NCBI GenBank assembly: GCA_964425355.1
Contig: CAYRMO010000022.1
Span: forward strand, 1-30,606
Origin: Litorimonas sp964425355
Lineage (GTDB): Bacteria; Pseudomonadota; Alphaproteobacteria; Caulobacterales; Maricaulaceae
Length of the DNA stretch: 30,606 bases
Direction of reading: 5' to 3'
In this document: one piece after another, positions 22,398-30,222 of the stretch
Layout: every line of letters begins with the position of its first letter
Position numbering within the stretch: the stretch's first letter is position 1
Translations under genes and position numbers: made by a program
Notes under the pieces: model-generated
Told to the model about the DNA's origin: nothing
The model's input: the letters and a program-made list of their open reading frames with translations, nothing else
Database searches by the model: none

Positions 22398-23414
22398 CTA
22401 ACCCCCATCTCTCTCCTCCGCCCATTTCTTCGGGCTCGTTTCGAACCAGCGTTTAAAGGCGCGGTTAAAGGCGGGTTGGTCATTATAGGCGAGGGCTTGC
22501 GAGATTTCTGCAAAGCTTTGCCCCGCTTCATATAGCTCGAGGAACATTTTTATTCTGACCGCATCTGTGCGATCTCGAAAACTGCGATCGGGATCAGCCA
22601 GCTTGGGTCTGATTTTTGACCAGTCTTGCCCCATGCGACGTGATACAGTTTGCGTTGTCACGTGACCTGCATCAATAGATCCGCGGATCGCAGCATTAAG
22701 CGCCGCTTCTTGGCTGGCTTGCGCGGAATTTGCGCCTAAAAGTTCATCCAATTTCGCGCAGGCGCGCATAAGCTTTTCAGGATCATATGTCGGGGAGACC
22801 TGTTCCATTGCTTTGTGCGTAAATTCAAGCGCGGCAAAGCGGCTATTGGGATCAAACGTAACAGGGCAACCCAGCAAGTCTTCATAATCACTTTCATTAG
22901 CGGGGGTTTGATACGGTAAAATTAGGCCTCCAAAATCTTCGCCAGAGGACCAAGATAACCAGCGATAAGAGGTGCAACTTGACCCCATAACGAGCTCAAT
23001 CACGTGTCGATATGTCTGGTAATCACTGTCATATGGATAAAGGCGCGCAAAATGCCTGTTTCCAATTTGACCATGTTCAATTTTTCCAAGGTCGACCGCG
23101 AGTTGTTGATAGGCCGCATTCATTTCTATGACTTGAAAAAGATCTTTGCAAAAGCCGTATATACTTCCTGTTTTCGCAAAGGTCGAAATCCGGAATTTAT
23201 GCCCAACTCGCAACCCGATTATTGGATCATTCAGCGTTGCAGCCACGTGACCCAGTAAAGCTGCCAATTTTGAAATGGGCTGTCTTTGCAAGGGGTGTGT
23301 TGCCCAATCCGGCGGCAACTTCAGAAAACTATCGGCATCGCGTCTGGAAAAACCAACAGTCTCAATCACGTCTAAGAGCGCGCCCAAATAGAGGTGCGAC
23401 AACGTATTTTTCAT
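22398..23414 (-). CDS. AraC-family transcriptional regulator
   Basis: 338 residues on the minus strand, convergent with effector 4. The N-terminal ~190 residues resemble the Arabinose_bd-like ligand domain of OruR/ArgR-type AraC regulators (ISKLAALLGHVAATLNDPIIGLRVGHKF, STFAKTGSIYGFCKDLFQVIE). The C-terminal DNA-binding part shows TTQTVSRRMGQDW, then QSFAEISQALAYNDQPAFNRAFKRWFETSPKKW. The second helix-turn-helix and the FxRAFKRWxxxSPxxW signature are clear. It probably senses a small molecule and controls a metabolic operon; the four-gene operon just upstream on the same strand is the natural candidate, but this is inference. The region before its start carries a four-copy ATTTGTC array. Confidence 0.9.
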   Translation of the reverse strand: MKNTLSHLYLGALLDVIETVGFSRRDADSFLKLPPDWATHPLQRQPISKLAALLGHVAATLNDPIIGLRVGHKFRISTFAKTGSIYGFCKDLFQVIEMNAAYQQLAVDLGKIEHGQIGNRHFARLYPYDSDYQTYRHVIELVMGSSCTSYRWLSWSSGEDFGGLILPYQTPANESDYEDLLGCPVTFDPNSRFAALEFTHKAMEQVSPTYDPEKLMRACAKLDELLGANSAQASQEAALNAAIRGSIDAGHVTTQTVSRRMGQDWSKIRPKLADPDRSFRDRTDAVRIKMFLELYEAGQSFAEISQALAYNDQPAFNRAFKRWFETSPKKWAEERDGG

Positions 23415-23471
23415 ATCCCAATGCGCTCCCTCATCTAAATGCCCAGGTTAAAAAAATTCAAAAGGAATTTG

Positions 23472-23542
23472 AATTTGTCATTTATGGGCTAAATTATTTG
23501 TCATTTCAATCAATAGGACAAATTGGCGCAAAAAGACAAATT
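23472..23542. promoter_or_regulatory. ATTTGTC/GACAAAT operator-like array upstream of the AraC-type regulator
   Basis: Two direct copies of ATTTGTCATTT (around 23473-23483 and 23496-23506) are followed by two inverted copies, GACAAATT (23517-23524 and 23535-23542). The array starts 58 nt upstream of the regulator ATG. Spacing of about two DNA turns and mirrored orientation suggest binding sites for a dimeric regulator, perhaps autoregulation. No copy was noticed in front of the SDR gene. Confidence 0.45.
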
Positions 23543-23660
23543 ACAAGCACATAATCTGACAAGCCATGGGAATATTCAAGGGTTATGAAACTCAAAGTAG
23601 AGAATTTCACAGTTCGATATAATATAGCGGGGCGCTCTATTGTTTTTTACTGTGAATCTG

Positions 23661-23702
23661 GACCAGGTTCGAGGGGGCGTTTTCGGGCCTGGTCATTTTT
23701 TT
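23661..23702 (+). terminator. Intrinsic terminator-like hairpin, plus-strand orientation
   Basis: GACCAGG (23661-23667) pairs with CCTGGTC (23688-23694), followed by A and seven T. It sits just past the crotonase stop, but the T-run is on the plus strand, where no upstream gene is seen. A TATAAT box at 23618-23623 and an inverted repeat TTCACAGT/ACTGTGAA (23606-23613, 23649-23656) lie before it. It may end a short RNA. In the minus direction the hairpin lacks a T-run. The rest of 23415-23703 holds the operator array and no ORF I trust. Confidence 0.4.
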
Positions 23703-23703
23703 G

Positions 23704-24540
23704 CTATTTTTTCTTTATTGCGAGCGGAAGATCCTGAAAATTACCAGCCCGTTTTTGTTTTCCAGACATCATGGCTTCCATCATCTCAGTTGGTATCAAC
23801 ATAGACATATTCCATATGGCAATATTATCCAGACTATCTTCTGTGCTGTGATCGCGGGAATAGGTAATGATGCGTTTGCACCCATAGACGGCTAAGGGTG
23901 GCTTTGAGGCGATCTCTTTTGCAATGCTCATGACGGCGTCGAGCATTGTCTCCTGATCCGAATAGACCTCATTAAAAAGACCGCGGCTTTTGCATTCTTC
24001 CGCATGCATTTTTCGTCCCGTATAGGCGAGCTCGCGCACAACACCTTCGGGCATATGATTAAGAATACGTGGGAAGGTGCCGACATCTGCAGTCATTCCA
24101 ACATTAATTTCGTAAATTGTGATAAAACTATCCTCAGTCCCATAGCGCATATCACAGGCCGTCGTCAGGTCGACGCCGCCCCCATAACATCCGCCTTGTA
24201 TGGCGGCCAAGACAGGGATGCGACAATCTTCGAGGACAGAAAGCGCCTCTTGTAAGCGCTTAACCTGAAGGTAAAACCCGGCCCCATACTGTGGATGATT
24301 TTTGTCTTGTGTGCCGCCAATATCATTTTGGAACATGCCAATATCGATCCCAGCGCAAAAGACGGGCCCCGTCGAAGACAGGACGATCGCGCGCGCTTTT
24401 GAATTTTCATCAATATCTTGAATGATCTCTGGTAGCTCTGTCCAAAACGCAGCGATCATCGCATTGCGCTTTTCCGGACGGTTTAAAATAATATGAGCGA
24501 CATTGTCGGCAATGGAGACGTCAAAACATGTATAAGCCAT
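23704..24540 (-). CDS. Crotonase-family protein, dienoyl-CoA isomerase (ECH1)-like
   Basis: 278 residues, last gene of the minus-strand operon. The crotonase fold is clear: LNRPEKRNAMIAAFWTELPE, FCAGIDIGMF (oxyanion-hole segment) and IQGGCYGGGVDLTTACDMRY. The segment YEINVGMTADVGTFPRIL carries Glu144 and Asp152, matching the Glu/Asp pair of delta3,5-delta2,4-dienoyl-CoA isomerases (the EVDVGxxADVGTLQRLP text of ECH1) rather than the two Glu of enoyl-CoA hydratase. Such enzymes shift double bonds in unsaturated acyl-CoA during beta-oxidation. Length fits. The gap to DUF2855 upstream is 10 nt, so they are co-transcribed. Substrate is unknown; a hydratase or other isomerase activity remains possible. 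Confidence 0.9.
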   Translation of the reverse strand: MAYTCFDVSIADNVAHIILNRPEKRNAMIAAFWTELPEIIQDIDENSKARAIVLSSTGPVFCAGIDIGMFQNDIGGTQDKNHPQYGAGFYLQVKRLQEALSVLEDCRIPVLAAIQGGCYGGGVDLTTACDMRYGTEDSFITIYEINVGMTADVGTFPRILNHMPEGVVRELAYTGRKMHAEECKSRGLFNEVYSDQETMLDAVMSIAKEIASKPPLAVYGCKRIITYSRDHSTEDSLDNIAIWNMSMLIPTEMMEAMMSGKQKRAGNFQDLPLAIKKK

Positions 24541-24550
24541 ATGATTTGTC

Positions 24551-25633
24551 CTAGAGTTTAAATAGCGAGGCCTGGGCCGGGTCTGATACGCCTTCTAATA
24601 AGGCTTTATAAGTCTTGAGCACGTGACCGGCGCCTGTTGATTGGGTAACATTGAGCCAGTTCGCAGCCCCGTCACAAAAAGGCAGCCACTTTCCCGCCAA
24701 ATTCTTGGCAAATCCGTCAGACCCCCAATCTTTAAACCTTAGCTTGGCGCGATCTGGTGCAAAGAACATGACGGGCTTTGCCGATAGACCCGGAGAGGGC
24801 GGCCTTTTGCCGGTCCAATGGGATTTTCCAACCATGCAATTATAGACAATATTTTCCTCAAAATGGTCGTATACAGTTTTCATGACGTCCCCATTTCCGG
24901 CCATGTCCACAATGGCGGTTCTCACATCCGGATTGAGGTCTGTAATCGCGTCATAGCTTTGGACGTCATCATAAAAACCGGTGTCGTTGACAAAGACCTT
25001 ATTCTTCTCAGAGGTAAGGCCAGCCACTTTAATACGGCCACCTTGTTTCAGACAAAATGCGGTCCCGAGCGCGGTTTTTGAAGAGGCGGATAGTAAGAGG
25101 ACTTGCTCGGCACCAAAAAAGTCATTGTCCTGCAAAAAATCATCAATCAAAAAACTTGTGGTAAAGAGCGGTCTTAAAACGGGTTGTAGCTCTTTATGGG
25201 CACCAAAACTGGGATCGGCTTTCGTATAGATATAACTATTATAAACAGAATGCAGATTAACCCTATGATCTTGCCCGTCCTGAAAGCCAAGCGGGTTAAG
25301 CTTAACGGGTTTGACGTCAATACTGTCTGCGACAGGGAAGAAGCCGTAAATTTCTGTCCCGACCTCAACATCCGGACACAGGCTTTCCTCGACAATTCCG
25401 TAACCCCAAACCGGCATTCGGCCCATATTTTTTAGACCAAATCCATAGGCCTGTGGGTCAAAATATTTCCAATAGCCGATTTGCTCACCTGCAATCATAT
25501 AGGTAATATTATTGGCCGTCAGAGCCCATGGACCGATTTTGACGCGGACCATGCCGTCCGAAAGCGCAGCATTATCAACATGAATTAAGGCCGTGTCGGT
25601 TGGGTCAGATTTATTTACCAGCAGAGTTTGCAT
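24551..25633 (-). CDS. DUF2855 family protein
   Basis: About 360 residues. The start is ATG 25633, with GGAG about 9 nt upstream; an in-frame GTG at 25654 is less likely. The text matches DUF2855: VRVKIGPWALTANNITYMIAGE, YWKYFDP, PVWGYGIVEES, then LLLSASSKTALGTAFCLKQ and VYNCMVGKSHW. The layout resembles a zinc-free medium-chain dehydrogenase/quinone oxidoreductase-like fold (N-terminal GroES-like part, then a nucleotide-binding-like half), as noted for this family; no activity is established. It overlaps the DUF1330 gene by 23 nt and belongs to the SDR/crotonase operon, implying a role in the same acyl or ketone pathway. Confidence 0.82.
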   Translation of the reverse strand: MQTLLVNKSDPTDTALIHVDNAALSDGMVRVKIGPWALTANNITYMIAGEQIGYWKYFDPQAYGFGLKNMGRMPVWGYGIVEESLCPDVEVGTEIYGFFPVADSIDVKPVKLNPLGFQDGQDHRVNLHSVYNSYIYTKADPSFGAHKELQPVLRPLFTTSFLIDDFLQDNDFFGAEQVLLLSASSKTALGTAFCLKQGGRIKVAGLTSEKNKVFVNDTGFYDDVQSYDAITDLNPDVRTAIVDMAGNGDVMKTVYDHFEENIVYNCMVGKSHWTGKRPPSPGLSAKPVMFFAPDRAKLRFKDWGSDGFAKNLAGKWLPFCDGAANWLNVTQSTGAGHVLKTYKALLEGVSDPAQASLFKL

Positions 25634-26051
25634 CAAATACTCCAAGTGCATCACACGCGATTAAGAGCTGTCCTTCAAGACCCGCTTTGCGGTGTTTATG
25701 GATTTTACGATACGCCTCTGAGCTGACCGTTTCAAACATGGTCTTTGCATCAGGATAGCGAAATATGGCGACCTTGTCCCATTCGCCTTCGCCTTGCCCA
25801 ATCAACCAAGCGCCGATCTCGCCGCCAAATACAGAATAGGCGCCTTCAATATTCAGCGAAGCGACATAGGCCCCAAAGGCTTTGGCATAGCGCCCATAGG
25901 CTGCTTTGCCCGAAATATCCTCGCCATCATCATAGGTCGCACGGGTCTTAAATTTTAACAGATTGAGCATGTAAACTGGCTCACCCTCGGGATGTTGCGC
26001 TAGGAACGCCTGAACTTGCTCAGGCAAGGGTTCAATCGCATTATTCGTCAT
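25611..26051 (-). CDS. DUF1330 family protein (dimeric alpha-beta barrel)
   Basis: 146 residues. YMLNLLKFKTRATYDDGEDISGKAAYGRYAKAF, GGEIGAWLIGQGEGEWDKVAIFRYPDAKTMFETVSSEAYRKIHKHR is standard DUF1330/ABM-like text: the MLNLLKFK strand, an AYxxY helix, a VAIFRYPDxxxxxxM strand-helix and a final YxxxxxHR. These small dimeric proteins are related to EthD/monooxygenase-like folds; most have no known reaction. The ATG overlaps the SDR stop by 4 nt (26048-26051), so it is translationally coupled to it. Family assignment is good; role unknown. Confidence 0.85.
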   Translation of the reverse strand: MTNNAIEPLPEQVQAFLAQHPEGEPVYMLNLLKFKTRATYDDGEDISGKAAYGRYAKAFGAYVASLNIEGAYSVFGGEIGAWLIGQGEGEWDKVAIFRYPDAKTMFETVSSEAYRKIHKHRKAGLEGQLLIACDALGVFDANSAGK

Positions 26052-26926
26052 TCTTGATATCCTGGATTTTGAGTGATGTCGGACACAGATTTATCTAACC
26101 AATCTTGCGGGACAAAGAAATCCGCCATAAGCGGCCCGTCATAATCAGGCGCTTGATAGGCATTAAAATCTGTTGTGCCGGTTTCCTTAAGAATAAATTC
26201 GTCAATAATAAACTGCCCCGTATAGGTTTTTGCATCCTGATTGAGCACGACATAAGCCGCATCCGCGACAATTTCGGGTGTACGGCTCATACGGGCCATT
26301 GAATCCCCACCCAACACATTGCGAACAGCTGCCGTATCTATGGACGTCATCGGCCAAAGCGAATTGACCGCGACCTTGCCGCGAAATTCTTCTGACATGC
26401 CGAGCGTGCACATAGACATGCCATATTTCGCCATTGTGTAGGCCGTATGATTTTTGAACCATTTCGGGTTCATATCCAGCGGCGGGGCGAGATTGAGAAT
26501 ATGTGGATTTTCTGATTTTAATAAATGCGGAATACAGCTCTGAGAAACCAGAAACGTCCCGCGCGCATTGACCTGGTTCATCAGATCATAGCGCTTCATA
26601 GGCGTCGCCACTGTCGGCGTAAGTGAAATCGCAGAGGCATTATTAATACAAACATCAATACCGTCAAAGCGTTTAACGGCTTGTTCGACTGCATTTTTGA
26701 CCGTGTCTTCATCGCGTATATCGCAAACAACGCCCAGCGCTTGCCCGCCAGCTTTTTCTATCTCGGCGGCGGCTGTATGGATTGTACCGGGTAATTTAGG
26801 GTGGGGTTTATCGGTCTTTGCCGCGATGACTATATTGGCGCCGTCACCCGCGCATTTTTTGGCAATTGCCAATCCTATGCCGCGCGATCCGCCTGACATG
26901 AAAACTGTTTTACCCTTAAGTGACAT
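26048..26926 (-). CDS. Short-chain dehydrogenase/reductase, HSDL2-like
   Basis: 292 residues. ATG 26926 has GGAGG about 6 nt upstream; the in-frame TTG at 26938 is rejected. The cofactor motif SGGSRGIG is at 11-18, followed by CDIRDEDTV, INNASAI (NNAS) near 95-100, and the catalytic Tyr163 and Lys167 in TAYTMAKYGMSM. Flanking text (PPLDMNPKWFKNHTAYT) is close to hydroxysteroid dehydrogenase-like protein 2, where NISPPLN occurs; here it is NLAPPL, so the usual catalytic Ser is Ala147. The C-terminal tail with TGQFIIDEFILKETG also fits. It is first in a four-gene minus-strand operon with DUF1330, DUF2855 and the crotonase. The substrate is not known; fatty acyl, steroid or ketone intermediates are plausible. 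Confidence 0.9.
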   Translation of the reverse strand: MSLKGKTVFMSGGSRGIGLAIAKKCAGDGANIVIAAKTDKPHPKLPGTIHTAAAEIEKAGGQALGVVCDIRDEDTVKNAVEQAVKRFDGIDVCINNASAISLTPTVATPMKRYDLMNQVNARGTFLVSQSCIPHLLKSENPHILNLAPPLDMNPKWFKNHTAYTMAKYGMSMCTLGMSEEFRGKVAVNSLWPMTSIDTAAVRNVLGGDSMARMSRTPEIVADAAYVVLNQDAKTYTGQFIIDEFILKETGTTDFNAYQAPDYDGPLMADFFVPQDWLDKSVSDITQNPGYQE

Positions 26927-27161
26927 AGGGACCTCCAAATGATTCCATCTTGTCTAGAGAAGGGCGTTGACCACGGCAATGATTTGATTCTGAAACTCCA
27001 ATAAACAGGATTGATTAGTAATTGTTCGTGGCTCGGTTAGTGGGGAGTCAGCTTTCCTTTGCCGATCGATTCACGGCCTTACGTTTTTTGTTGTTAAAAT
27101 TATACAGGCGGGGCTCAAGGCGAAACATTGAAAGCGTCTTTATGCCTTCCCCTCATGAAGG

Positions 27162-27190
27162 AATTCCGAGTTTGTAGTTTCGGAATTTTT
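27162..27190 (+). terminator. Terminator-like hairpin in the gap before the GH5-like gene
   Basis: AATTCCGA (27162-27169) pairs with TCGGAATT (27180-27187), followed by a short T-run (five T in all). No plus-strand gene precedes it. The 379-nt gap 26927-27305 otherwise contains the SDR operon leader and the GH5 leader; a TATAAT (minus, 27104-27099) lacks a convincing -35. I see no ORF or known RNA in the gap. Confidence 0.3.
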
Positions 27191-27305
27191 ATCGGGTTTA
27201 GAGAGAGTGAATATATAAGCTTCTCCATGCAAGGGAATGACCTTTGTAAGGGTTAATTCATCCAGTAGAAAATGAAATAGGTAAAGCTTGGGGATGAGTT
27301 TTGGG

Positions 27306-29039
27306 ATGAGTACAATCAAACATTTTTGGTTTAAATCTCTGCTGATTTTGGCAGCGATATTGACAACCTCTATTTCTGCAGACGCACAAACCTTTAACGG
27401 CGATGCCCAAGATAATACGTTTTCGGATGTAGTTGGCGAATCAAATACTTATTTTGGTCGAGGGGGGTATGACCACGTAATTTTTGAAGGCTCTGTTGCT
27501 AATTATGGTTTTTTCCGTACTTCGCATCGCGTTGTTCAAGTTTGGAACAGAAATAGAAAAAGAGATATCTTGGATAAAGTTGAAGGGGTCAGCTTTACAC
27601 AGCAAGGACAAATTATTGACCTTAAAGATATTTTTGCCCCTCTTGCAGGCGAACTGAATGTCAGGGTTTTTTACGGAGCTGAAACTGACGATATCTATCG
27701 CGGCTTTAGCAGTCACCGAGCTTTCTTTTCTGGCAATGGAGGTGTGGATAGAGTGAATTATCCACATAAGGCAGAACAATATAGTTTCGAAGAACAAGCG
27801 GATGGCATGGTTTTAGTTACAAAACCAAATGGAGACGTCGATCGTTTAAACTCTATAGAGATATTATTCTTTATCGGCGAAAACGCAGCTTACGATATTG
27901 ACGACTTACTTCATGATCCTGTTGAAGATATTGATATTGAGGAAGAAGCGCCAGAAGATAGTGATGGGGCCGAAGACCCAAATAAACTCTATCATTTTGG
28001 CGAAGCCGTTAATCTAGTAGGGGCGAATATTGCCTGGAGTACGAATAGCCGTTTCTCATCTGATTTTGGGCGTAGTGACGGGTTTAGAAATCCAAACACA
28101 AACCTTATAGACTTTCAGGCTAAATTTGATGAAATCGCTAGGAATGGTGGAAATTCGGCGCGCATTTGGCTTCATACGACAGCGCAGATTTCACCTCACA
28201 TCGAACCAAATGGACAGACGGTTGGATTGTCCCGAGAGTTAAGCAATCGACAGGTTGTCGATCAAATGAAACTGGTCCTTGATAGTGCGTGGGATCGTGG
28301 GATTCTTGTCACATTTAGTCTCTTCTCATTTGATATGGTTTGCGATCGTTATCAGAGAGAATTTGGATATACGGGATCCATGTTCCGAAATCACGAAATG
28401 CTAACCACGCAACGACAGGCCTATTTTGACACAGCTTTGACCCCAATGGTCGCGGGTCTGAAAGATCACCCCGCTCTATTTGCTTATGAGATATTTAATG
28501 AGCCCGAAGGGATGTATGAGACTTATATGTTTTGTGACACGGAATTTCCTATTATACATGAAGATGCGGTCCGTTTCGTGAATGAAGCGGCGGCTCTGAT
28601 ACATGGCTTAGATTCAAATGTTAAAGTCACGACCAGCACACATACAGAATTATATAATGATTTCACCAATGAAACCCTCACATCTCTAGACGGCGCAAAG
28701 CCCGAAGGTATTTTAGATTTTCTTGAGCTTCATTGGTATGAGGGATGGGCAAAAGACCCCTATACGACGCCGAAAACGGATTATGATCTCGATATTCCGA
28801 TCATCATAGGGGAGTACGCTGTGTACCAAGCTAGAGGGACATCCGATAATCCGTCAGAAGATTCAATTTCTGATATTTTAGCCAATGGGTTTGCTGGGGC
28901 ATGGCCTTGGTCATTGGCAACCGTAGACAACGCGTCTGATATCCTGGCCGCTATTAACGCGGCTCAGCAAACGCCAATTGATAAGCAGGCTATTGAACTG
29001 TGTATCAGAGATAAATCTCCAAGCTGTTATAAGCGATAA
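27306..29039 (+). CDS. Secreted GH5-like glycoside hydrolase (cellulase/mannanase type) with N-terminal RTX-like repeats
   Basis: About 577 residues from ATG 27306, chosen because it gives a clean signal peptide (basic start, SLLILAAILTTS core, cleavage after SADA near residue 27). In-frame ATG 27294 and TTG 27288 are alternatives. Residues ~28-215 contain two units resembling the post-RTX repeat (DNTFSDVVGESNTYFGRGGYD ... VVQVWNRNRKRDILDKVEGV; then DDIYRGF ... VDRLNSIEILFF). An Asp/Glu linker (~220-240) follows. Residues ~245-560 are a TIM-barrel GH5-like domain: FAYEIFNEPEG with the acid/base Glu399, LELHWYEGW, and PIIIGEYAV with the nucleophile Glu503. Export and a beta-1,4-glycan (mannan or cellulose) substrate are inferred. 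Two C-terminal Cys may pair. Confidence 0.85.
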   Translation: MSTIKHFWFKSLLILAAILTTSISADAQTFNGDAQDNTFSDVVGESNTYFGRGGYDHVIFEGSVANYGFFRTSHRVVQVWNRNRKRDILDKVEGVSFTQQGQIIDLKDIFAPLAGELNVRVFYGAETDDIYRGFSSHRAFFSGNGGVDRVNYPHKAEQYSFEEQADGMVLVTKPNGDVDRLNSIEILFFIGENAAYDIDDLLHDPVEDIDIEEEAPEDSDGAEDPNKLYHFGEAVNLVGANIAWSTNSRFSSDFGRSDGFRNPNTNLIDFQAKFDEIARNGGNSARIWLHTTAQISPHIEPNGQTVGLSRELSNRQVVDQMKLVLDSAWDRGILVTFSLFSFDMVCDRYQREFGYTGSMFRNHEMLTTQRQAYFDTALTPMVAGLKDHPALFAYEIFNEPEGMYETYMFCDTEFPIIHEDAVRFVNEAAALIHGLDSNVKVTTSTHTELYNDFTNETLTSLDGAKPEGILDFLELHWYEGWAKDPYTTPKTDYDLDIPIIIGEYAVYQARGTSDNPSEDSISDILANGFAGAWPWSLATVDNASDILAAINAAQQTPIDKQAIELCIRDKSPSCYKR

Positions 29040-29276
29040 GCAATAAGTAATAAACTTGGGGGTCTTGGAGCTTTAACATCCTAAAGTCTGCCTAAGAACT
29101 GGATATTGGGGCATAAGGGTTGGAGGTGAACCCTGAAAATCACAGGCTTGGGTCTAACCCCTATCCAAATCCTTAACAAACATGATTGATCAGCCCTTAA
29201 CGCGCGACTCACCAGAATTTAAGCCTCTTTCGATATAGAACCGCACAAAATAATGGTGGGCTGAAAGGAATTTGCC

Positions 29277-30149
29277 ATGAAGGTAGGGATTAAACTTGCA
29301 GGTGTGCTTCTATTAGGAAGTTCGCTCAGCGCGTGTTCAATGATCGGTTGGGGCGACGAAAATGATCACTTAGGTGGTTACTATCATAGTGAACAATCTG
29401 GATATGCTTATGGTGGAACGACAGATTGTCAGCCAGCCCCAAGCTATCAATCCGTTGTTACACAATCAAACTGTCACGCGGTTCAAACTCCAGCTTATAC
29501 GCAGGCGGGTCATGCGCAAACGACGCAATATCAACAGCCTTATAGCTATCCGGTTGAGGCAGCTCCCGTTTATTCTCAGGGTGCACCTGTCTATGGTCAA
29601 GCGCCAGCGGTTCCAGCCTATGCGGCGCCAAGCGCATATGCAGGACATCAGGGCCTAAGAGGCTCTGCACAGTCGCCGCAATCCTATCTCTATGGGACAT
29701 TGGGCGGTGTCTTATATGATACAAATACAGACCTTTATGGTATTCAGGGACGTCTGGGCTGGCAATCCGCGAGTTTCTTCGGCGCAGAAGTCGAAGGCTC
29801 TTTTGGCGTCACAAGCGACAATGATGATTTTGATTTTGGTACGGGACTCGTTCCAGCCGAAACACGTGTCGACAATCAAATCGCGGCTTTTGCAACAGCG
29901 CGTTATCCAGTCGGTCAAAAAATCGATTTGATCGGCCGTTATGGCTATCACCGGACAGAGCTTTCTGCTGAAGCGGATGTAATGGGCGCAACGGTTGAGG
30001 ATGATTTCACAACAGACGGGATCGCATATGGTGCTGGTGTTGAGTATAAATTCTCACCGGTAACCTCTGTGCGTGCCGATTATACGCGCTATGATTTGGA
30101 CGGCCCTGATTCAGATTCTGTATCACTTGCGATTGCCAGAAAGTTCTAA
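29277..30149 (+). CDS. Outer-membrane beta-barrel protein with lipoprotein signal and Tyr/Pro/Gln-rich linker
   Basis: 290 residues; AAAGGA lies upstream of ATG 29277. The N-terminus is a lipoprotein signal with lipobox LSAC (Cys20, Ser at +2, so outer membrane). Residues ~35-140 are a low-complexity segment of Tyr, Pro, Gln, Ala and Ser with APVYSQGAPVYGQAPAVPAY-like repeats. Residues ~145-290 look like an eight-stranded porin-like barrel (OmpA/Omp_b-brl type): YLYGTLGGVLYDTNTDLYGIQGRLGW, FFGAEVEGSFGV, FATARYPVGQKIDLIGRYGYHRTEL, GIAYGAGVEYKFSP, VRADYTRYD, ending SLAIARKF with the terminal Phe needed for BAM. Combining a lipidated N-terminus with a barrel is unusual. Function unknown. Confidence 0.85.
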   Translation: MKVGIKLAGVLLLGSSLSACSMIGWGDENDHLGGYYHSEQSGYAYGGTTDCQPAPSYQSVVTQSNCHAVQTPAYTQAGHAQTTQYQQPYSYPVEAAPVYSQGAPVYGQAPAVPAYAAPSAYAGHQGLRGSAQSPQSYLYGTLGGVLYDTNTDLYGIQGRLGWQSASFFGAEVEGSFGVTSDNDDFDFGTGLVPAETRVDNQIAAFATARYPVGQKIDLIGRYGYHRTELSAEADVMGATVEDDFTTDGIAYGAGVEYKFSPVTSVRADYTRYDLDGPDSDSVSLAIARKF

Positions 30150-30189
30150 GAAGCAAATTCTAGGAAGAAAATTCCGGAATAAAAATATA

Positions 30190-30222
30190 AGAGGCCTCTT
30201 TTTTAAGCGGCCTCTTTTTTTT
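30190..30222. terminator. Intrinsic terminator between convergent genes
   Basis: GAGGCC (30191-30196) pairs with GGCCTC (30209-30214), with flanking A-T extensions and an eight-T run at 30215-30222. It lies 41 nt past the barrel stop and overlaps the end of the ABC gene (stop at 30203-30205). The A-rich left side gives partial bidirectional potential. Confidence 0.75.

Noticed and set aside
23004..23554. Plus-strand ORFs opposite the AraC-type gene
   Set aside because: They lie antisense to a well supported gene and show no recognisable family text or Shine-Dalgarno.
29040..29276. Promoter or small gene between the GH5-like and barrel genes
   Set aside because: TATAGA-like boxes occur, but no -35 at proper spacing and no coding frame were found.
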